Below, piece by piece: positions 34,222 through 44,763 of a DNA stretch of 64,000 bases (the first letter of the stretch is position 1; each line of letters starts with the position of its first letter). This stretch comes from Chryseosolibacter sp040902445 (GTDB lineage Bacteria > Bacteroidota > Bacteroidia > Cytophagales > Cyclobacteriaceae). The DNA lies in the NCBI GenBank assembly GCA_040902445.1, contig JBBDXJ010000302.1:1-64000 (forward strand). Reading direction: 5' to 3'. The translations under genes and the position numbers were made by a program. The notes under the pieces are model-generated. The model worked only from the letters and a program-made list of their open reading frames with translations, was not told the DNA's origin and made no database searches.

Positions 34222-36849
34222 ATGAAAAAAATGACTGGTTTTGTGAAGTGGCTGGGTTTCAATTCTATATTGTTTCTGCTGACAATCAATTTAAATTGTT
34301 TAGGGGCGAACGAAAATCCTGAGGTGTCGATTGTAACGGATAAAACCCCAGGAGCTTCCGTTTCTCATGGCCTGACTAAACTTACGGACGTCTTGCAGGC
34401 AAAAGGTATCTCTTTCGAAAAAGTTTTTTCTCTCAATGCGGCCCGTGGCAAGTCAGTCATTGTAACAGGTCTGGCATATGGAGAGGGTGCGGCTGCGCAG
34501 ATGCTGAAAGCAGGGAGCCGCAGTGTACCTCAAGTACCAGAGGCATTGACCATGTGGAAGACTGATTGGCAAAAGAAACCGGTTTGGGTAATTAGCGGTT
34601 TTGATGATCGAGGCCTTATGTATGGTCTGTTAGACATGGCCGACCGCATCAGCTGGGATACCGACGGGAAATCAATCATGAGTGAAGTGAAAGAAATCAC
34701 GGAGAAACCAGATGTAACCGAACGTGCGGTTTCTGTCTACACCATGAACCGTTCCTATTGGGAAAGCAGGTTTTATGATGAAGCGTATTGGGCCCGGTAT
34801 CTTGATATGTTGGCACAAAACCGGTTTAACTCGGTGGTGGTGATTTTCGGATATGAAAATGGCGGCTTTCTGGCCCCAGCTTATCCTTATTTCTTCGATG
34901 TTGAGGGCTTCCCCAACGTTCGGATGGTTGGCATTACTCCGGAAGAACAGCAACGTAATCTGGAAGCGTTCAACAATTTGATTAAAATGGCACATGATAG
35001 GGGGATAAAATTTACGGTTGGTATTTGGGACCACATCTATAGAGGAGGCGTTCAGGGAGGAGGCATTCCCGGAACCATGGATGCACCTAACCAACCTGCA
35101 GAAGGTTTGGTTTGGGGCGTTAATGCCGGTAATCTTATTTCATACAATAAAACTGCTTTGGCCAAGTTTGTCAAGCTAGTCCCGGATCTCGATGCCATAC
35201 AATTCCGCATGCACAATGAATCCGGACTGAAAGAGGGCGAGCAGGAAACCTTCTGGCTGGATGTTTTCCGGATGATGAAAGAAACTGCTCCGCATTTGCG
35301 CCTTGACCTGCGTGCAAAGGAGTTGCCCGAAGGGGTAATTCAGAGCGCGCTGGATGTCGGAATCAATTTCAGGATTACTACCAAATACTGGATGGAGCAG
35401 ATGGGAATGCCCTATCATCCAACAAAGACCAATCCTGAAAAGAGCGCTATCCGGCACAGTTACGCATACCTCCTCCGTTATCCGAAACAATACAAAATGC
35501 ATTGGAGACTATGGAATGGAGGAACCACACGTATTCTGTTATGGGGTAATCCGGAATATGCCCGCCGGTTTGCTGAAAGCACTCACCTGTACGACGGTGA
35601 TGGTTTCGAAGTGAACGAACCACTTGCTACCAAAATGGAAGCACAGCCACACGACGCTAAACCATTTGAGTTATTGAACCCTGAGTATCGTTATTATGAT
35701 TGGGAATTTGAGCGGTACTGGCATTTCTTTCAGGTGTTTGGCCGGATAAGCTATAATCCAGCTACATCACCGGATGTATGGAAAAAGGAATTTGTACGGC
35801 GGTTTGGCAGGAAAGCAGGGCCATTGGTTGAAAATGCCCTTCACCAGGCCAGTTGGATATTGCCCCGCGTCATTACCTCCTCCTACCCCTATAGTCTCTT
35901 CCCAACAACCCGGGGGTGGGCCGAAAAACAGCGGCTTGGCGATTTGCCTGTTTTTGCCAGGGCTCAATTAAGTGACATGCAGCAATTCGCCAGCTTAGAC
36001 GAAGAAGCGAAGATACGGATAGAAGGCGGAGAGACAGCAAAGATCCTACCTTCTGCGAATAGCCTGTGGTTTAAGCGAACTTCATCGGATATCAATAAGT
36101 TAATTGCCCAGGCAGAAAAAATTTTGGCGGATAATCAGAATAAAGAGTTCAATTCTGCCATTACTGACCTTAAAATCCTGTCCAATCTGGCGCTTTATCA
36201 TTCGCGTAGAATACCTGCTGCAGTCAGTTATCGCATATTCGAACGCACTCAGGATGTTTCTGCACTTGATGACGCAATTACCCATGAACGAAATGCTATT
36301 GAAGCATGGCGTCAGATTGTGTCGGCCGCCGCCGACGTTTACGCCGATGATTTAATGCTTGGCGTCTGTGTCGCAGACCTTTGCGGGCACTGGAAAGATG
36401 AGCTCGTTTCCCTGGAAAAAGGACTTACGGATCTGGAACAAAAAAGACAGCGCTTCAGGGTTGAAGCGGGTACTGTGAAGACTGAATCACACGATCAACC
36501 TTTATCAAATGAAAATTATGATAAGCTGTTTCAGATCAAGCATGTGCCAGTTACCAGTATTCCGGCAGGCAAACCACTTTCGGTAAGTGCGCAGGTAAGC
36601 GTTCCGGCAGGTGTAAAATGGGTGCGGCTGCGTTACCGAAGTGTAAATCAGGATATGGAATATGAGACCTTGCAGATGCTTCCAACCGGAGAAAAAGGTT
36701 CATACCAGGTTACTGTTCCGGCGGATCAGATCAATTCCACGTGGGATTTCATGTACTTTATAGAAGTCATGGACAATAAAAGCAGAGGCAGAATTTATCC
36801 CGATTTGAATAAAGAGACACCTTATAGGGTTGTAAAACTAATACGATAA
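34222..36849 (+). CDS. Putative glycoside hydrolase with GH67N-type N-terminal domain (alpha-glucuronidase-like)
   Basis: Signal peptide (LGFNSILFLLTINLNCLGA), then a Rossmann-like N-domain (about 35-150: VSIVTDKTPGASVSHGLTKL, VWVISGFDDRGLMYGLLDMA) typical of GH67, GH84 and GH20-related enzymes. A TIM barrel (about 165-520) begins AVSVYTMNRSYWESRFYDEA and has RFNSVVVIFGYENGGFLAPA, FTVGIWDHIYRGG, DAIQFRMHNESGLKEGEQ and MHWRLWNGGTTRILLWGNPE. The C-terminal part is helical and ends in a beta domain. Glu residues in RMHNESG and in the following ESGLKEGE are candidates for the acid/base. The exact GH family is not clear to me. At 875 aa it is complete. Confidence 0.7.
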   Translation: MKKMTGFVKWLGFNSILFLLTINLNCLGANENPEVSIVTDKTPGASVSHGLTKLTDVLQAKGISFEKVFSLNAARGKSVIVTGLAYGEGAAAQMLKAGSRSVPQVPEALTMWKTDWQKKPVWVISGFDDRGLMYGLLDMADRISWDTDGKSIMSEVKEITEKPDVTERAVSVYTMNRSYWESRFYDEAYWARYLDMLAQNRFNSVVVIFGYENGGFLAPAYPYFFDVEGFPNVRMVGITPEEQQRNLEAFNNLIKMAHDRGIKFTVGIWDHIYRGGVQGGGIPGTMDAPNQPAEGLVWGVNAGNLISYNKTALAKFVKLVPDLDAIQFRMHNESGLKEGEQETFWLDVFRMMKETAPHLRLDLRAKELPEGVIQSALDVGINFRITTKYWMEQMGMPYHPTKTNPEKSAIRHSYAYLLRYPKQYKMHWRLWNGGTTRILLWGNPEYARRFAESTHLYDGDGFEVNEPLATKMEAQPHDAKPFELLNPEYRYYDWEFERYWHFFQVFGRISYNPATSPDVWKKEFVRRFGRKAGPLVENALHQASWILPRVITSSYPYSLFPTTRGWAEKQRLGDLPVFARAQLSDMQQFASLDEEAKIRIEGGETAKILPSANSLWFKRTSSDINKLIAQAEKILADNQNKEFNSAITDLKILSNLALYHSRRIPAAVSYRIFERTQDVSALDDAITHERNAIEAWRQIVSAAADVYADDLMLGVCVADLCGHWKDELVSLEKGLTDLEQKRQRFRVEAGTVKTESHDQPLSNENYDKLFQIKHVPVTSIPAGKPLSVSAQVSVPAGVKWVRLRYRSVNQDMEYETLQMLPTGEKGSYQVTVPADQINSTWDFMYFIEVMDNKSRGRIYPDLNKETPYRVVKLIR

Positions 36850-37100
36850 CGATCAGTTTAACCACCCAGTTTTTTTAGCAGGAATCTTTTTCATTATTCA
36901 CCAAATCCAAATCAGAAGGCCTCCTAATGCATATCAGGTGCTTTCTTCCCTTGCAAAAAAAAGTGATTTATATCAACCTTCTTTTCACAAAATCATTGAG
37001 TTCTGAATGATGATCGTTATTTCTTGCTTATAATTTTTTTACATTTAAGTATATCAGGTTTGGTTTTGAATTCTGAGCAATCTAAATAACTGACTTACCA

Positions 37101-39494
37101 ATGAGGAGCAAGATTGATCGATTTTGGAAATATTATGCGTCGTTTGGCATTGGATGTCGCGTGATGCGAATTGCTATTCTTCTATTCGTTTTTCATCTTG
37201 ACTATTCCTCCGCCTCTGCACAATCCCCGGCTCTATCTGCCAGCACTCCTTTAAAGGAAAAGGGTGATCTCTCATCCTTGATGGTGGAAGGCATTGACCG
37301 CTTTTTAACGAGCGAGACAAATCGTGTGCAGCAATCGCGGGCTGGTTTGTGGCATCGCGACTTCTCCAGTGCTGAGGCATTTAATAAATCGATCAGTGTT
37401 CAGCGTGATCTGCTGGCGCGTCAGGTTGGAGTGGTAGATGCCAGAGCGACACCCGAGATGAATGTACTGATAGACAAATCACAACAGTTTGCCCTTGAAA
37501 CAAAAAATTGTACTATCCGCGCGGTTTCATGGAAGGTCCTGGATGGTAGGTATAAAGGGCTATACGCAGAAGGATTGCTCCTGCAACCTAAAGGAAAAGT
37601 TATTGCCAGGGTGGTAATGATACCGGATGCAGATGTGCTGCCGGAAGTTTTTGCTGGATTGGAAAAAACAAATGGACCAGGTTACGGCGTTGCACGACGC
37701 TTTGCCGAGGCGGGGTGGGAGGTGATTGTTCCGGTGCTGGTCAGCCGGGAGGAAACTTTTTCCGGCAGTGACTTAATTGGGCGCTTTACAAACCAGCCAC
37801 ACCGTGAGTGGTTATATCGCCAGGCATTTGTACTCGGGCGACATGTTATTGGGTACGAACTTCAAAAAGTTTTTGCAGCTATTGATTGGTTCGAGTCCCG
37901 TAACAAGATAGAGGAACGTAATATTCCTATTGGTGTGGCTGGTTACGGAGAGGGGGGTTTACTCGCGTTGCATGCTGCGGCCCTGGATGAGCGTATTTCT
38001 TGCGCCCTGGTCAGCGGATATTTTAACGTCCGCGAGCAAGTCTGGAGTGAACCAATTTATCGAAATGTTTTTGGATCCTTAAAGTACTTCGGTAACGCAG
38101 AACTTGCTGTTATGGCCTGGCCGCGCCGCGTAATCATAGAGCATTCTACAGCTCCGGAAGTTTCGGGCCCACCCGTTGCATCCAACAAACGCTGGGGGGC
38201 TGCACCAGGTCGATTGAGTACCCCTAATATTTCCGTTCCTAAAGCCGAGTGGAACAGGGCAAAGGCGCTGCTGCCTGCAGATCAAATGCATCTTCGATGG
38301 CAGGATAATAAAGGTTCTGCCTTTGTTCAAGCCTTCTCACCTGCAGCCTTAAGTGAATTCGCCAGCGGCCTGAATGTAAGCATACCCGAAAACTTCTTTG
38401 CCTCATTATTATCTCCCCTTGAATCAGGCAATTGGCTTAATATCACACGTCGGCAGGAGCGTACAGTACGAGACATGGAGTATCAAACGCAAAGGGTGCT
38501 TGCTTTGTCCGAGCGGACACGCGATCGAAATTTCTGGCAGACTCTTGCAGGCGATACCACTTCACAGCAATCTGTTAAGTCGGCCCATCGCCAAAGATTC
38601 TGGGATGTGATCGGCCGGCTTCCGACTCCCTCTATGCCAGCCAATCCCCGTGTTCGCACCTTACAGGAAACGGAAAAGTGGACTAGTTATGAAGTGATGC
38701 TGGATGTTTGGCCTGAAGTGTTCGCATGGGGAATTTTGCTCATCCCCAAGGATATTCAGCCAGGGGAAAAACGTCCGGCCGTCGTCTGCCAGCATGGTCT
38801 CGAGGGTTTACCTTTGGACGTGGTAACTACGGACCCGAAGACGAGGGCATTTGAATACTATCAAGGTTTTGCAGTGCGCCTCGCCGAGCGCGGCTATGTT
38901 GTTTTTGCTCCGCATAATCCATATCGCGGCGGCGACAAATTCCGGGTTTTGCAGCGAAAGGCTAATCCCATAGGCCTATCGTTATTCTCCGTTATTACTG
39001 GCCAGCATCAGCGCATTGTTGAGTGGCTTGCACAACAATCCTTCATTGATCCGGGTCGTATCGGTTTTTACGGCTTGTCGTATGGAGGCAAAACTGCCAT
39101 GCGGGTCCCGGCCCTGGTGGAAGGTTATGCGCTGTCCATCTGCTCAGCGGATTTTAATGAGTGGGTGCGTAAAAACGCGAGCACGGATCACGATGCCTTT
39201 AACAGCTACATGTTCACAAACGAGTATGAAATGCCTGAATGGGATCTTGGCCACACATTCAATTATGCGGAGATGGCAGCCTTGATTGCGCCACGTCCTT
39301 TCATGGTTGAGCGCGGCCATTATGATCAGGTAGGGACTGACGAATGGGTGGCCTATGAATTCGCGAAGGTTCGCAGACACTATGATTTCATCGGATTGCC
39401 AGGTTCAACTCTCATCGAGTATTTCAATGGCCCCCATTCCATTCACGGAAAAGGAACATTCGAGTTTCTTGATCACCATTTGAAAAGACGCTGA
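37101..39494 (+). CDS. Two-domain exported alpha/beta hydrolase (dienelactone-hydrolase/acetyl-xylan-esterase type)
   Basis: Two alpha/beta-hydrolase domains in tandem. The C-terminal one (about 500-797) is active-looking: the nucleophile elbow GLSYGGKTA, then MAALIAPRPFMVERGHYDQV with the acid region, and GPHSIHGKGTFEFLDHH with the His. The N-terminal one (about 125-330) has IGVAGYGEGGLLALHAAALD, where the elbow Ser is replaced by Gly, so it is probably not catalytic. The signal peptide is MRIAILLFVFHLDYSSASAQ, with an internal ATG at 37161 fitting it better than the annotated start. Copies of the 5' end lie at 23657 and 24088. Likely role: removal of ester groups from a polysaccharide (inference). 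Confidence 0.85.
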   Translation: MRSKIDRFWKYYASFGIGCRVMRIAILLFVFHLDYSSASAQSPALSASTPLKEKGDLSSLMVEGIDRFLTSETNRVQQSRAGLWHRDFSSAEAFNKSISVQRDLLARQVGVVDARATPEMNVLIDKSQQFALETKNCTIRAVSWKVLDGRYKGLYAEGLLLQPKGKVIARVVMIPDADVLPEVFAGLEKTNGPGYGVARRFAEAGWEVIVPVLVSREETFSGSDLIGRFTNQPHREWLYRQAFVLGRHVIGYELQKVFAAIDWFESRNKIEERNIPIGVAGYGEGGLLALHAAALDERISCALVSGYFNVREQVWSEPIYRNVFGSLKYFGNAELAVMAWPRRVIIEHSTAPEVSGPPVASNKRWGAAPGRLSTPNISVPKAEWNRAKALLPADQMHLRWQDNKGSAFVQAFSPAALSEFASGLNVSIPENFFASLLSPLESGNWLNITRRQERTVRDMEYQTQRVLALSERTRDRNFWQTLAGDTTSQQSVKSAHRQRFWDVIGRLPTPSMPANPRVRTLQETEKWTSYEVMLDVWPEVFAWGILLIPKDIQPGEKRPAVVCQHGLEGLPLDVVTTDPKTRAFEYYQGFAVRLAERGYVVFAPHNPYRGGDKFRVLQRKANPIGLSLFSVITGQHQRIVEWLAQQSFIDPGRIGFYGLSYGGKTAMRVPALVEGYALSICSADFNEWVRKNASTDHDAFNSYMFTNEYEMPEWDLGHTFNYAEMAALIAPRPFMVERGHYDQVGTDEWVAYEFAKVRRHYDFIGLPGSTLIEYFNGPHSIHGKGTFEFLDHHLKRR

Positions 39495-39801
39495 TGGCCC
39501 ATCCTGCGTAATCCGCGTTCCGATTGTTTTAAAAGGGTGTTAGGAAATATCCGCTCAGCGCTTTAGAAAATCTGCGATTTTGGTTTAACTTATAACTTCC
39601 GCTTCACGCGTAAACCAGTGGATAATATGTTAGTCAAAACAAAATTAAGAGGATATACACATGCGTCACAGGTCATCCAATACTTCGTCCTATAATATTC
39701 CTTTTCAACTTGAAAATTCCAGAGGCATGCTACGTCGCTGTCGGTGGTTCACCAAACATTCAAAACTACATTGACGCAAACATAGAAAACAAGGTACAAG
39801 C
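39495..39801. other. 307-bp intergenic region
   Basis: No coding sequence. The AT-rich second half is probably the promoter of the lyase gene at 39802. No terminator-like hairpin is obvious. Confidence 0.35.
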
Positions 39802-42800
39802 ATGAAAAAACAAATTCTACTACGGATCCTGAGTTTGAGCGTGATAATTAATTGTGCAAATGCCCAGGACAGCGTTAACCGTATTCCATATATACTCTTT
39901 AACGATTTCGAGACCGGCGAACTCTTCGGATGGGAAACCTATCCTTATGCTCAGGACATTGGGTTTGATGCACTTTATTTTGCACGCAAATCGCCAACTC
40001 ACAAAGACAGCAAGTATGCCCTTGCCCGCCCATTTAAGGCACATGATACGAATGAGCTTTATCAGGGCTTTACAAAACGCTTAAATATGTACACAAATGC
40101 CGATACGCATATTAAAGCTGCCGTTTATTTTCAGAGCGACCGGGATCCTGAATCTCTTGTATTATCTCTTGGTACTTTTGATGGAAGGCGGTATTTGCAT
40201 ACGATCGAAAAACCTGTAGCCAACAAGTGGATTGAGCTGGATATTCCAATCAGGGCATTCACTTTAAACAGACAGTCTCTCAAAGCAGGCGAGCATATCC
40301 AGGTGATTACCATCAAGGGAAGTTACCCGATCGTCAATTATCTTTTTACTTATACCATATTAATGGATGATTTCCAAATCAATGGTGAACGAGATTCGCA
40401 TTTTGTATCCTTGGAGCCTGTTTCAACAACCTTTGAGATGTTTGACATTTCCATTTTAAACAAGCATTTTTTCTATGGCGATGATATCAGCTTGAGAGTC
40501 GCGCCGGAAAGTAACATCACCCTTAAACAGGTGAGCGGTACCCTTGTCGACAGCCGCGGCAGGATAGTAAAAGATAAGTTACCGTTTACCCTGAATGGAA
40601 AAGAATGGGTGAATGAATCAATCTATAAACTCGGTGAAAAGGATGAGCGTGGCCAGTGGGAAATCAGGCTTAAGGGGCACAGTGATTCGGGCGCAGAAGT
40701 CAATTGGGCATTCAGATTTCTTATGCCCGGAAAAAAAGTAAGCGAGCATCCTCGCCTCTTTTTCTCTGCTCAAGGACTCAAAGATCGCGTTGCAAATGAA
40801 AAATCGCCCGTAGCCAAGCGTATCCTGGACGGTGCCCTTGGGGAGAAAGATTTCATGAAAGTGCAAGTTGATGCAGTCAATCAAGGGGTAGACCGTACCG
40901 CAGAAAATCTTGTTGGCGGTCCTTATGCAAGGAACTCGGTTGGCTTTAACGCCTATGCGGAATGGCTTCATCCAAACAGCTCCTTGGCAAAGGTGATCGA
41001 GGAAGGAAGCCTGCATTATGCATTTACGGGCGACCGTGCAGCGGGGGAGCAAGCCAAAAAAGCCCTGATGAAGTTATGTTCCTTCTCTAAGTGGAACAGT
41101 GCCTGGATGTTTGAACGTAAATTCTGGACCTATTATCCGGTTGGTTATACTATTAAGCCTGTTGCCTACGGCTATGATATGTTATATGATCTTCTCACAG
41201 AAAAAGAACGGGCCTTTGTGAGGGAAGCCATCATGGAAAAAGGTCTGAAACTTTTTCACCGCGATATGGTAGAAATGAACCGGATGCCTTCCAATCAGAC
41301 AAATCATATTGCTGTTTTAGTTGCAGGGTTCGGGCTTGCAGCAACAGCTGTCTATGGTGATGACCCCGCTAATCCATATCTTGAACCCTACCTGTCGGGG
41401 ATTATGACTAAAGCCAAAACATTTATAGACCGCACCTATTACGAAGACGGAAGCTATGGTGAACCCAAAAGCGGATATATGCATATGGCGACCAAAGATA
41501 TCGTTGAGATACTGGCAGCCTTTGAAAGAAATTTTGGGGTCGATTATTCAACTACAACCAATGTTGAGAATTTTTATAAATATCCCCTTCAGGCCAGTTA
41601 TTCAAACGGCCGAATGCAAGATTATGGCGATGGCGGTGGGCCAAATGGCAGCATGGTTCACTTGGGAAGCCTACTACATTCACAATGGTTCGTCCATCGC
41701 ACGGGAAACCCGTATCTCTACCAATATGTTAAGCCATATTGGGAAGCCGGTAAGGGTGGATATCTGAGCTACCTCTGGTTCAGGGATGATATTACTCCTG
41801 TTACAAGAGAAACTTTGCCGACTTCAAAGACTTTTGGCGCCCAGGGTATGGTCATGCGTTCTGGTTGGGATGATGCATCAACTATCATTAGCACAAGGGT
41901 AGGCCCCAATTCAAACCATTATCATTATGATCAGGGAAGTTTCCAGATAATGACGAACGGGGATGCGCTACTCACTGATCCGGGTATAGGTGCCGGAGGC
42001 TACTACGCCAACCTGGAATTTCTGAGTTATAACGTACAGGCTATTGCACATAATGTGATGCTCGTTGATCATGATCCTGAAAGTCAGGCACCTGCCCATT
42101 ACGATAATGGTATTAAAGCCCTGCGCGATTGGCCCCGGATGGTCCATACGTTTACCGGCAAGATCGCAGACGCGGTAGAGAGTGACTTGAGCTCGGTATA
42201 TAAAGGTAAGCTGGATAAATATTCAAGGACACTCCTCTATACCAAATCCGGGTCACTTTTTATGTTCGACCAGGTTAAAAGTAAATCGTCTGAGGGGCAT
42301 GTATATGACTGGCTTTTCCATGCCCCCCCAAATGCAGATAACCAGAGTTCAATAACCTATGGCGATCGCAGGATGACCATTGAACGACCGAATGCCCGGC
42401 TTACCCTCGATGTGATCTCACCCGAAATCTCTTCGTCAAGTATCCGTGAGAGAGGTAACGGTAAAATGTTATCAGAGAATTTCCTTACTCTGGTAAGCAA
42501 GTCCGAACTTACCGAGGTGAATTTCTTCGCCGCCATTGTGCCAGAGGTTAAAACCTCTGAAGGAGCGTACGCGCAAGCACCGAAAACAACACGCATCGAT
42601 GCTTCCGGGTGGCTCGGGGTAAAGGTTGAACATAGTAATGGTTCTGACATAGGATTCTTTAGAACTGGCCCCGAACAACCTGGAATTGCGGCAGGGTTTA
42701 AAAACAATGGCAAACATTTTACGGTATCCTTTGACAAGAGCGGTGCTTTGCTTAAAGCTTATTTTGAAGGAAGCTATTTTTCTGGATACGGATTGGACGT

Positions 42801-43029
42801 AAATGGCAGTCACCCGGTAACAGCTGCTGTTGCTTTAACATCAACAGGATATGATCTTGAGGTAGCATCAGACCAGGCATGCACAATCACGCTTTCCATT
42901 CACAATAAGCCAAACTCTGTTCTGTTGCAGGGACAGGCTGTTCGTGGATGGACTTATAATGATCGTCAAAAAATGCTTACTGTAAAAATACCGCAAGGCA
43001 GAAATGATCTCACTATCAGGACAAAATGA
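39802..43029 (+). CDS. Heparinase II/III-superfamily polysaccharide lyase, secreted
   Basis: Order: signal peptide (LLRILSLSVIINCANAQ); a jelly-roll carbohydrate-binding-like domain (about 25-200, FNDFETGELFGWETYPYAQD); a DUF4962-like linker; an (alpha/alpha) toroid (about 310-640) with MPSNQTNHIAVLVAGFGLAA and YEDGSYGEPKSGYMHMATKD; then a heparinase II/III beta-sandwich beginning AQGMVMRSGWDD. The beta-sandwich contains NSNHYHYDQGSFQIMTNGDA and LLTDPG, the family's signature His/Asp block. The residues Asn/His in NQTNH, Tyr in SGYMHM and His in HYHYDQG are the likely active site by analogy with PL15/PL17/PL21 enzymes. At 1075 aa it is longer than most because of the extra N-terminal domain. 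Substrate: probably a uronate-containing polymer. Confidence 0.8.
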   Translation: MKKQILLRILSLSVIINCANAQDSVNRIPYILFNDFETGELFGWETYPYAQDIGFDALYFARKSPTHKDSKYALARPFKAHDTNELYQGFTKRLNMYTNADTHIKAAVYFQSDRDPESLVLSLGTFDGRRYLHTIEKPVANKWIELDIPIRAFTLNRQSLKAGEHIQVITIKGSYPIVNYLFTYTILMDDFQINGERDSHFVSLEPVSTTFEMFDISILNKHFFYGDDISLRVAPESNITLKQVSGTLVDSRGRIVKDKLPFTLNGKEWVNESIYKLGEKDERGQWEIRLKGHSDSGAEVNWAFRFLMPGKKVSEHPRLFFSAQGLKDRVANEKSPVAKRILDGALGEKDFMKVQVDAVNQGVDRTAENLVGGPYARNSVGFNAYAEWLHPNSSLAKVIEEGSLHYAFTGDRAAGEQAKKALMKLCSFSKWNSAWMFERKFWTYYPVGYTIKPVAYGYDMLYDLLTEKERAFVREAIMEKGLKLFHRDMVEMNRMPSNQTNHIAVLVAGFGLAATAVYGDDPANPYLEPYLSGIMTKAKTFIDRTYYEDGSYGEPKSGYMHMATKDIVEILAAFERNFGVDYSTTTNVENFYKYPLQASYSNGRMQDYGDGGGPNGSMVHLGSLLHSQWFVHRTGNPYLYQYVKPYWEAGKGGYLSYLWFRDDITPVTRETLPTSKTFGAQGMVMRSGWDDASTIISTRVGPNSNHYHYDQGSFQIMTNGDALLTDPGIGAGGYYANLEFLSYNVQAIAHNVMLVDHDPESQAPAHYDNGIKALRDWPRMVHTFTGKIADAVESDLSSVYKGKLDKYSRTLLYTKSGSLFMFDQVKSKSSEGHVYDWLFHAPPNADNQSSITYGDRRMTIERPNARLTLDVISPEISSSSIRERGNGKMLSENFLTLVSKSELTEVNFFAAIVPEVKTSEGAYAQAPKTTRIDASGWLGVKVEHSNGSDIGFFRTGPEQPGIAAGFKNNGKHFTVSFDKSGALLKAYFEGSYFSGYGLDVNGSHPVTAAVALTSTGYDLEVASDQACTITLSIHNKPNSVLLQGQAVRGWTYNDRQKMLTVKIPQGRNDLTIRTK

Positions 43030-43273
43030 TTCGCCAAATTGCCTCCCTAATGATCGGTTTAATATTTTTTCCATTCCTGAGAAAGGACATTTTTTTGCCA
43101 AAGCAACGCATGAAGCTCAAACAAGTGGAAGAACAGGTGATAGAAAATACTTTATCTAAACGGTATTAAGAATTTTCCTGGCAGGACTAACCGAGGAAGT
43201 CGTCGTCAATAGATTCCACTTTGCGGGATGTTCTTTGCATAGAATTTGGAAGCAAGAGAAACCTTTTTTTGGA

Positions 43274-44737
43274 TTAAGTTAATATATCCTTCACCACCTC
43301 GCCATGTACGTCTGTAAGTCTGTAACGTCGGCCCTGGAATTTGTAGGTTAATCTCTTATGGTCAATTCCCATTAAGTGAAGTAAGGTAGCCTGGAAATCA
43401 TGAACATGAACCGGGTTTTGAATGATACTATATCCAAAATCATCTGTGGCTCCGTAAGAAAATCCTTTTTTTATGCCGGCTCCGGCCATAAAAAGAGTAA
43501 ATGCCTTCGGATGGTGGTCACGTCCATAGTTGGTTTCTGTAAGTCGACCCTGAGAATAACTGGTGCGCCCGAATTCACCACCCCAGATCACCAGGGTATC
43601 GTCCAGCAGTCCTCTTTGTTTAAGATCCCTAATAAGTCCTGCGGACGCCTGATCTGTTTCCTTGCATTGCGTCGCTATACCTTTGGGCAGGTTGTCATGC
43701 TGGTCCCAGCCGCGGTGATATAGCTGAACAAATTTTACACCTTTTTCGATAAGCCGCCGGGCGAGCAGGCAATTCGCCGCATAGGTCCCGGGTTGGCGGC
43801 TATCTTCACCATACATATCATAGATGTAATCCGGTTCACCCGACGTATTCATAACTTCAGGCACCGAAGTTTGCATGCGGTAGGCCATTTCATACTGCGC
43901 CATCCTGGCTTTTATTTCAGCATCCTCAAATTCATCGTATTGAATCTCGTGAAGTTGATTTAAATAGTTTAATTGTTCTCTCCGGTTATCATCATCGACG
44001 CCAGGAGGATTTGCCAGGTATAAGACCGGACTTTTTCCAGCCCTGAATTGAACACCCTGATGTTCTGAAGGTAAGAAGGCATTACCCCAAAGCCTTGAAT
44101 ATAATGGTTGACCGTTTTTACCTTTTGTAAGTAAGACAACGAAAGTAGGAAGGTTCTCATTGTCACTGCCCAATCCATAGCTCACCCAGGATCCTATGGA
44201 AGGCCTGCCTGGAAACTGTGAGCCACTTTGAATGAAAGTTGTTGCCGGATCATGGTTAATGGCATCCGTATGCATGGATTTGATAAAACAAAGTTCATCA
44301 ACAATTCCAGAGGTATAAGGCATGAGGTTACTGACGAACGCGCCGGATCGACCATGCTGTTTGAAATCAAATAATGATCCGGCTAAGGGAAAAGATGCCT
44401 GGCCTGATGACATTCCGGTGATTCGTGATCCTTCACGTATACTTTCCGGTAAATCCTGGCCATTCATTCGATTCAGTATTGGCTTATAATCGAAAAGGTC
44501 CAGTTGTGAGGGAGCGCCGCTTTGAAATAAATAGATGACCCTCTTCACCTTCGGCAGGAAATGAGGCTGGCCTGTTGCGTAGTCGCCGGTTATTCCTGCA
44601 ATAGCCTTCTCCGACGTAGGTTGGCTAAAGATATTAAGCGGGTCTACTAATGAAGCGAAAGTTAAACCGCCTAAGCCCAGGGAGGTTTTCGTTAAGAAAT
44701 CCCGCCTTGAATATTTTTGGGACCAATGGTTACACAT
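43274..44737 (-). CDS. DUF1501 family protein (planctomycete-type)
   Basis: Second DUF1501 gene of the window, belonging to the long type usual beside DUF1553 genes. It has a twin-arginine-like signal YSRRDFLTKTSLGLGGLTF. Hallmarks are VKRVIYLFQSGAPSQLDLFD (the family's entry strand), GRPSIGSWVSYGLGSDNEN, KFVQLYHRGWDQHDNLPKGI, LVIWGGEFGRTSYSQG, GRDHHPKAFTLFMAGAGIKK and, at the end, VHVHDFQATLLHLMGIDHKR. At 487 aa it is typical. It starts 26 bp after the stop of the DUF1553 gene on the same strand, forming a likely operon. The superfamily is that of phosphatases/sulfatases, but the substrate is unknown. Confidence 0.9.
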   Translation of the reverse strand: MCNHWSQKYSRRDFLTKTSLGLGGLTFASLVDPLNIFSQPTSEKAIAGITGDYATGQPHFLPKVKRVIYLFQSGAPSQLDLFDYKPILNRMNGQDLPESIREGSRITGMSSGQASFPLAGSLFDFKQHGRSGAFVSNLMPYTSGIVDELCFIKSMHTDAINHDPATTFIQSGSQFPGRPSIGSWVSYGLGSDNENLPTFVVLLTKGKNGQPLYSRLWGNAFLPSEHQGVQFRAGKSPVLYLANPPGVDDDNRREQLNYLNQLHEIQYDEFEDAEIKARMAQYEMAYRMQTSVPEVMNTSGEPDYIYDMYGEDSRQPGTYAANCLLARRLIEKGVKFVQLYHRGWDQHDNLPKGIATQCKETDQASAGLIRDLKQRGLLDDTLVIWGGEFGRTSYSQGRLTETNYGRDHHPKAFTLFMAGAGIKKGFSYGATDDFGYSIIQNPVHVHDFQATLLHLMGIDHKRLTYKFQGRRYRLTDVHGEVVKDILT

Positions 44738-44763
44738 AATACTGTTTTTAAGAAAACCAAAAG

